Shown here one piece after another: positions 47,528-47,969 of a DNA stretch of 47,969 nucleotides. The position numbers were made by a program, and so were the translations under genes. A model generated the notes under the pieces. That model did no database searches. It was given only the letters and a program-made list of their open reading frames with translations, and was not told the origin of the DNA. The stretch is from JBBDXS01 sp964418365 (GTDB taxonomy: Bacteria > Chloroflexota > Dehalococcoidia > DSTF01 > RBG-16-68-14). The stretch covers positions 1 through 47,969 of the forward strand of contig CAYQLM010000009.1 in assembly GCA_964418365.1 (NCBI GenBank), read 5' to 3'. Within the stretch, counting starts at the first letter, position 1. The number at the start of each line of letters is the position of its first letter.

Positions 47528-47969
47528 GTCCGCCTCAGGCGGACAACGGCCGCCGCCGCGTCGTCATCACCGGCATGGGCGCGATCAGCCCGCTTGGGCT
47601 GAACGTTAACGAGCTGTGGGACGGTCTCGTCGCGGGCCGCTCCGGCGTCGACTTCGTGCAGCAGGTTGATACCAGCGCCTATCCCGTGAAGATCGCGGGC
47701 GAGGTAAAGGCCTTCGATCCAGAGCAGTACATGGAGCGCAAAGAGGCCCGCCGCATGGCGCGCTTCTCGCAGTTCGCCGTCGCCGCCACCGCGGAAGCCG
47801 TGCAGATGGCCGGCCTCACCAACGGCGGCGTCGATCCGGAACGCCTGGGCGTCGTGCTCGGCAACGGCTACGGGGGGCTGCCGAACACCGACGAAACGGT
47901 GCGCACGATTGTCGAGAAGGGCGGCATGCGCGTCGATCCGTTTTACATGCTCAAGGCGCTGCCGAACAT
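47524..47969 (+). CDS. fabF: Beta-ketoacyl-ACP synthase II, N-terminal part
   Basis: The gene begins at ATG 47524 and runs off the window after 148 complete codons. The visible part has RRVVITGMGAISPLGLNVNELWDGLVAGRSG and RMARFSQFAVAATAEAVQMAG, as in FabF/KAS II. GVVLGNGYGGLPNTDE is also visible; the catalytic Cys-His-His lie beyond the end. It elongates fatty acids on ACP. It shares the folC promoter. Confidence 0.92.
   Translation, partial: MSPPQADNGRRRVVITGMGAISPLGLNVNELWDGLVAGRSGVDFVQQVDTSAYPVKIAGEVKAFDPEQYMERKEARRMARFSQFAVAATAEAVQMAGLTNGGVDPERLGVVLGNGYGGLPNTDETVRTIVEKGGMRVDPFYMLKALPN

Overview
This 48-kb window comes from a GC-rich bacterial chromosome, most likely a member of the Chloroflexota (Dehalococcoidia/SAR202-like). 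The basis is indirect. It shows high GC with many GTG/TTG starts, an F420-type luciferase-fold oxidoreductase, a menaquinone gene, steroid-type acyl-CoA genes, and above all an archaellum-type gene cluster, which among bacteria is known from Chloroflexota. No ribosomal RNA or marker tree was available, so the assignment is an inference.

Layout. (1) 1-3803: the C-terminus of a MoxR-type AAA+ ATPase and its likely partner, a CoxE-like VWA protein, are separated by a lower-GC DNA methyltransferase (broken by a one-base frameshift) and a GNAT acetyltransferase. (2) 3792-8936, minus strand: an envelope-glycan operon with a flippase-like membrane protein, a GT4 glycosyltransferase and a 950-residue PMT/ArnT-like glycosyltransferase with a pseudopilin-like tail; a SAM methyltransferase is divergent. 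(3) 9749-24948: a tRNA-Val gene whose last 46 bp are repeated exactly 15.1 kb downstream. The enclosed genes form one plus-strand catabolic block: F420 oxidoreductase, TetR, Rieske oxygenase, amidohydrolase-fold protein, two OB-fold (DUF35) proteins, two thiolase-fold proteins lacking the usual nucleophile, FadD-type ligase, enoyl-CoA hydratase, acyl-CoA dehydrogenase, CYP125/124/142-like P450, nitronate-monooxygenase-like flavoprotein and a substrate-binding lipoprotein. It reads as an island for side-chain breakdown of a sterol, terpenoid or similar cyclic lipid. No integrase is visible.

(4) 26150-34922, minus strand: a ten-gene operon in archaeal order, with two archaellins, an ArlC/D/E-like protein, ArlG- and ArlF-like stator proteins, ArlH, ArlI, ArlJ, an unknown acidic protein, and a lytic transglycosylase fused to an M23 endopeptidase. 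This is a bacterial archaellum-like machine with its own candidate cell-wall-opening enzyme. It is flanked by two paralogous secreted cysteine-rich proteins ending in PNC. No prepilin (ArlK-type) peptidase and no chemotaxis genes lie in the window. (5) 35212-41484: a CNMP-domain patatin phospholipase, a dockerin protein with a long TPT linker, a PAS-GGDEF diguanylate cyclase and a GH18-like protein lacking its catalytic Glu. (6) 41484-47969: housekeeping genes rsmD, coaD, a coiled-coil protein, an alpha/beta-hydrolase lipoprotein, MgtC-family protein, tRNA-Ala, a SufR-like regulator, menA, folC and the start of fabF.

The two parts most worth following are the archaellum-like operon with its built-in peptidoglycan hydrolase, and the tRNA-bounded catabolic island with paired thiolase-fold/DUF35 genes. 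Sequence alone cannot show that either is functional.
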